Shown here piece by piece: positions 4,421 to 7,357 of a stretch of DNA of 7,357 nucleotides (position 1 is its first letter; each line of letters begins with the position of its first letter). Source of the stretch: JAMXLO01 sp036265005 (GTDB lineage: Bacteria > Pseudomonadota > Alphaproteobacteria > Acetobacterales > Acetobacteraceae); the NCBI GenBank assembly GCA_036265005.1, contig DATAPW010000355.1, positions 1-7,357 on the forward strand, read 5' to 3'. A program made the position numbers and the translations under genes. The notes under the pieces are model-generated. The model was not told the origin of the DNA and ran no database searches. It worked only from the letters and a program-made list of their open reading frames with translations.

Positions 4421-5797
4421 ATGAAGCGACCCCGCCTTACCTGGGGCCTTGGCGCCATGCTGCCATTTATGCTGGCCGCAATGCCGGCACTGGCCGATGA
4501 CGCACCCCCAAAGATCGACTCCGGCGATACCGCATGGATGCTCGCCAGCACCGCACTTGTGCTGCTGATGACCGTCCCTGGATTGGCCCTGTTCTACGGC
4601 GGCATGGTCCGGAAGAAGAATATCCTCGCTACGCTCATGCAATGCTTCGCCGTCACCTGCATCGTCACTATCGTCTGGGCCGTGGCCGGCTACAGCCTGG
4701 CCTTCACGACAGGCACTGGCGCCGCCGCATCCTATGTCGGCGACCTGTCGCGCTTCATGCTGCATGGCATCGAGGGCCACATCAGCAAGGGCAACGACAC
4801 CCAGGCATTCGTGCTCGCCTCCGGCATCAAGGACGTCGCGGACATGTCCACGACGATCCCTGAGACTGTCTACATGATGTTCCAGATGACCTTCGCGATC
4901 ATCACGCCGGCGCTGATCGTCGGCGCCATCGCCGATCGCATGAAGTTCTCGGCATTGTGCATCTTCATGACGCTGTGGTCGCTGCTGATCTATTCGCCGG
5001 TGGCGCACTGGATGTGGGCTCCGTCCGGCTGGGGCGCGATCAACGGCCAGCTCGACTTCGCCGGCGGCACCGTTGTGCACATCAATGCCGGCATCGCCGG
5101 CCTGGTGGCGGCGCTGATCCTCGGCAAGCGGGTCGGCTACGGCACCGACAACATGGCGCCGTATAACCTCGCCTATTCGGTGATCGGCGCGTCGCTGCTG
5201 TGGGTCGGCTGGTTCGGGTTCAACGCCGGGTCCGCCGTGGCCGCCAACGGCCGCGCCGGCATGGCGATGACCGTGACCCAGATAGCCACTGCAGCCGCGG
5301 CGCTGGGCTGGATGTTCGCCGAGTGGATCGCCAAGGGCAAACCTTCAGTGCTGGGCTGCATCTCCGGCGCGGTCGCGGGACTCGTGGCGATCACCCCGGC
5401 ATCCGGCTTCGTGCTGCCCGGTGCGTCGATCATCATCGGCGTCGTTGCCGGTGTGGTCTGCTTCTGGACCGCCACCAGCCTGAAGCACATGCTGGGTTAC
5501 GACGACAGCCTCGACGTCTTCGGCGTGCACTGCATCGGCGGCATCGCCGGCGCCCTGCTCACCGGCGTCTTCTCCTACGGGCCGCTGTCGGCGACCGACG
5601 CCAGTCCGGACGGCAGCCCCGGCGGCCTGGCGCAGCTGTGGATCCAGTGCCAGGGCGTCGCCGCTACACTTGTATACAGCGGCGTGGGTACGGCAGTGCT
5701 GCTCTACATCACCAAGGCGCTGGTCGGCCTGCGCGTCAACGAGGACGAGGAACGCGAAGGCCTCGACCTGGTGTTGCACGGAGAGCAGGTGTTCTAA
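4421..5797 (+). CDS. amtB: Ammonium transporter AmtB
   Basis: This 458-aa trimeric inner-membrane channel conducts ammonium into the cell. An N-terminal signal peptide is visible (basic MKRPR, hydrophobic core, likely cut after ALA at residue 25), followed by about 11 hydrophobic segments. Pore residues align with E. coli AmtB: Phe154/Phe158 (F103/F107 gate), Trp199 (W148), Asp212 in the signature DFAGGTVVHINAG (D160), His220 and His370 (twin-histidine pair H168/H318), Phe267 (F215) and Ser271 (S219). The C-terminal tail GLRVNEDEEREGLDL followed by HGE is the conserved PII-docking segment, fitting with glnK directly upstream. The Shine-Dalgarno AAGGGA (4405-4410) is 10 nt from the ATG. No key residue is missing. 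A terminator-like hairpin follows. Confidence 0.97.
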   Translation: MKRPRLTWGLGAMLPFMLAAMPALADDAPPKIDSGDTAWMLASTALVLLMTVPGLALFYGGMVRKKNILATLMQCFAVTCIVTIVWAVAGYSLAFTTGTGAAASYVGDLSRFMLHGIEGHISKGNDTQAFVLASGIKDVADMSTTIPETVYMMFQMTFAIITPALIVGAIADRMKFSALCIFMTLWSLLIYSPVAHWMWAPSGWGAINGQLDFAGGTVVHINAGIAGLVAALILGKRVGYGTDNMAPYNLAYSVIGASLLWVGWFGFNAGSAVAANGRAGMAMTVTQIATAAAALGWMFAEWIAKGKPSVLGCISGAVAGLVAITPASGFVLPGASIIIGVVAGVVCFWTATSLKHMLGYDDSLDVFGVHCIGGIAGALLTGVFSYGPLSATDASPDGSPGGLAQLWIQCQGVAATLVYSGVGTAVLLYITKALVGLRVNEDEEREGLDLVLHGEQVF

Positions 5798-5810
5798 CAA
5801 AACGGCGTGG

Positions 5811-5850
5811 ATGTGGGGGCGCTGCATTGCGGCGCCCCTACATTTATGTT
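5811..5850 (+). terminator. Probable terminator of glnK-amtB
   Basis: A 12-bp GC-rich stem pairs 5811-5822 (ATGTGGGGGCGC) with 5832-5843 (GCGCCCCTACAT), with one G-U pair and a 9-nt loop. The T-rich tail TTATGTT follows. It lies 13 nt after the amtB stop and 35 nt before the next start codon, so the porin gene is probably transcribed at least partly on its own. The tail is interrupted by A and G, so termination may be leaky. Confidence 0.65.
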
Positions 5851-5884
5851 TACAAAAATGCATCGGCGAACACAGAAGGTCAAA

Positions 5885-7261
5885 ATGGAGCAAATGAAAC
5901 CAATCGGCGCTGCTCCCTGGCTGCTGGCGGCGTGCATCCTTGCCGTTGCGCCAGCAGCACATGCGCAGACGCCTCCGGCTGCGGCGCCCCCCACATCGGC
6001 AACTCCGGCAACTCCCGCAGCACCGGCAGCTCCCGCACCAGCGGAGGAAGCGCCGCCGCCCGGATTGTGGATCAACGGCATCCATTTATCCGCGCAGCTT
6101 CAGTCGGGGATCATCGCCAACCCCTTCCGGCCGGCCACTGGCCAGAACTGGGGCCAGCTTTTCACCGACCACTCCGACCAGGTGCAGTTGAACCAGTTGC
6201 TGCTGACCGCGAACAAGCCACTCGATCCAAAGAACAGCGACTATCAGTGGGGGTTCAAGGTCCAGTTCATGTATGGCTCGGACGCTCGCTACACCCAGTA
6301 TCTGGGTGAGCTGAATCGGGTCGACCCGGACCAGCGCTATCAGCTCGACGTCGTCGAGGCCAACGTGCTTGCTCATCTGCCGTGGCTCACCGAAGGCGGC
6401 ATCGACCTCAAGGTCGGGCAGTATCCCACGCCACTCGGCTACGAAACGATCGATCCCTCGACCAATCCGTTCTACTCACACTCCTACATCTTCCAGTTCG
6501 GACTGCCGTTCAAGCACACCGGCGCCCTCTCGACGACGCACGTCAATGATCTGCTGGACATCTACGCTGGCATCGACACCGGCACCAATACCACCTTCGG
6601 GCCATTGGGCGACAACAACGGCGCGGTCGGCGGCGTCGGCGGATTCAACCTGACCTTCATGGGCGGCAAATTGACGATCCTGGCACTGACGCATTTTGGC
6701 CCGGAGGACGCCACGCGCGTGTTGTCGCCGATCGGCTTCAATGCCAATGGCTACTGGCGCTTCTACAATGACGTACTGATGACCTGGAAGGCGACCGACA
6801 CCTGGACCTTCGTGACCGAAGCCAACTGGGTGCGCGACGGCTTCGGCAATACGTTCAATCCAGGAAAGGCAGTGAACGGCATGGGCCTGGCGCAATACGC
6901 ATCCTATGCGCTGACCGATACGATCACCTTGAATGGCCGGGCCGAATACTGGCGTGACGACAACAACTTTTTCGTTGCCTCGTTCCCGGGCAATTCAGAC
7001 TTCGTCAAGTTCCAACAAGGGCTCTCGACGCCGTTCGTCCACTTCGCACCCGGCAGCAACACGACCTATGGTGCTCTGACGCTCGGTGTGACCTGGAAGC
7101 CGGAGGTGCCCTCACCGGTGACCGGACTGTTGGTCCGGCCGGAGGTCCGCTGGGATCACGCGTTCACCAACAACAATCCATTCAACAACAATCCACCGGC
7201 CAACACGAAAGGCACCAGCAACTCCTTCACATTCGGCACGGATGTCGTCGTGACATTCTAA
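5885..7261 (+). CDS. Outer-membrane beta-barrel protein, BBP2/OmpL-like porin
   Basis: This predicted 458-aa protein has a signal peptide: MEQMK, then a hydrophobic core, likely cleaved after AHA at residue 27. A low-complexity Pro/Ala linker follows (about 28-59). From about residue 60 (GLWINGIHLSAQLQ) alternating aromatic and polar strands run to the end. The last residue is Phe in DVVVTF, the usual C-terminal signal for BAM-dependent barrel insertion. The style fits the putative beta-barrel porin-2 (OmpL-like) family: repeated W/Y-rich strands, the motif KVGQYPTPLGYETID, and an Asn-rich turn near 428-440. Family assignment is from memory of the pattern, not a search. The start is chosen by AAGG (5876-5879), 5 nt before the ATG; another ATG lies three codons on. 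Standing next to amtB, it may admit small nitrogenous solutes, but the substrate is unknown. No downstream T-run terminator is visible. Confidence 0.82.
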   Translation: MEQMKPIGAAPWLLAACILAVAPAAHAQTPPAAAPPTSATPATPAAPAAPAPAEEAPPPGLWINGIHLSAQLQSGIIANPFRPATGQNWGQLFTDHSDQVQLNQLLLTANKPLDPKNSDYQWGFKVQFMYGSDARYTQYLGELNRVDPDQRYQLDVVEANVLAHLPWLTEGGIDLKVGQYPTPLGYETIDPSTNPFYSHSYIFQFGLPFKHTGALSTTHVNDLLDIYAGIDTGTNTTFGPLGDNNGAVGGVGGFNLTFMGGKLTILALTHFGPEDATRVLSPIGFNANGYWRFYNDVLMTWKATDTWTFVTEANWVRDGFGNTFNPGKAVNGMGLAQYASYALTDTITLNGRAEYWRDDNNFFVASFPGNSDFVKFQQGLSTPFVHFAPGSNTTYGALTLGVTWKPEVPSPVTGLLVRPEVRWDHAFTNNNPFNNNPPANTKGTSNSFTFGTDVVVTF

Positions 7262-7298
7262 TACCAACGCTTGTTGATCGCGACCCCTCGATCCCACT

Positions 7299-7333
7299 GT
7301 CATGGCCGGGCGTGGCCCGGCCATCCACGTCTT
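7299..7333 (+). repeat. Palindromic intergenic repeat, copy C
   Basis: This is the best-preserved copy of the family. ATGGCCGGGC (7302-7311) and GCCCGGCCAT (7315-7324) form a perfect 10-bp stem around the loop GTG, followed by CCACGTCTT. It matches copies A and B at 31 of 35 positions each. Lying 38 nt after the barrel-protein stop, it could also act as a 3'-end stabilising or terminating structure, although no T-run follows. Confidence 0.88.
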
Positions 7334-7357
7334 CCTCGTCTGCGTCGGCCAAAAGAC

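Noticed and set aside
5816..5831. GG-N10-GC with a perfect TTGC (-12 box) upstream of the barrel gene
   Set aside because: The -24 side (GGGGCGC) matches only the GG, and the site lies inside the terminator stem; likely chance in GC-rich DNA.
5807..5884. Upstream extension of the barrel protein by 26 residues
   Set aside because: It would begin in the amtB terminator hairpin and bury the signal peptide. The ATG at 5885 has AAGG at 5-nt spacing.
5200..6309. 369-codon frame overlapping the end of amtB and the start of the barrel gene
   Set aside because: It is an arginine-rich shadow frame crossing two real genes and a terminator.
1..7357. CRISPR array, prophage, insertion sequence, toxin-antitoxin or defence genes
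   Set aside because: No spaced direct repeats, transposase, integrase or phage-like frames were seen. Every large credible gene is metabolic, regulatory or transport related.

Overview
The window looks like a GC-rich alphaproteobacterium, most likely order Rhodospirillales and perhaps Acetobacteraceae. This is inferred from codon bias, from the style of the GlnB, GlnK, GlnA and AmtB proteins, and from a dispersed palindromic intergenic repeat whose translation reads like 'MAGLDPAIH', a spurious peptide common in alphaproteobacterial annotations. The taxonomy was not tested by any search.

Layout. Bases 1-1427 are on the minus strand: the first 24 codons of an unrecognised gene cut by the window edge (1-74), a tRNA-His with encoded CCA (132-208), and a class I/II PLP-dependent aminotransferase of YbdL/KAT type (234-1427, GTG start). 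Bases 1428-1789 are a divergent intergenic region. It holds an inverted pair of palindromic repeats and a very good sigma-54 (-24/-12) promoter facing right. The plus strand then carries a nitrogen-assimilation cluster: glnB (1790-2128), glnA (2296-3729), a strong terminator (3757-3797), a second repeat pair with a weaker sigma-54 candidate, glnK (4056-4394), amtB (4421-5797), a probable terminator (5811-5850), and an outer-membrane beta-barrel protein of the BBP2/OmpL-like type (5885-7261). The window ends in a fifth copy of the palindromic repeat (7299-7333).

How the genes work together. GlnB and GlnK are PII proteins that sense 2-oxoglutarate/ATP/ADP and are uridylylated at Tyr51. GlnB typically controls adenylylation of GlnA (its Tyr406 site is present) and the NtrB/NtrC system. 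GlnK typically docks on AmtB to close the ammonium channel. AmtB imports ammonium, glutamine synthetase fixes it, and the barrel could supply outer-membrane permeability. The adenylyltransferase, uridylyltransferase and NtrBC genes are not in the window.

I see no previously undescribed defence, mobile or biosynthetic system. The most interesting unexplained signals are non-coding. A five-copy palindromic repeat family has two convergent pairs directly upstream of the glnB and glnK promoter candidates. The glnB-glnA spacer can form two mutually exclusive RNA structures. The glnB leader has a hairpin that may bring a distant Shine-Dalgarno sequence close to the start.
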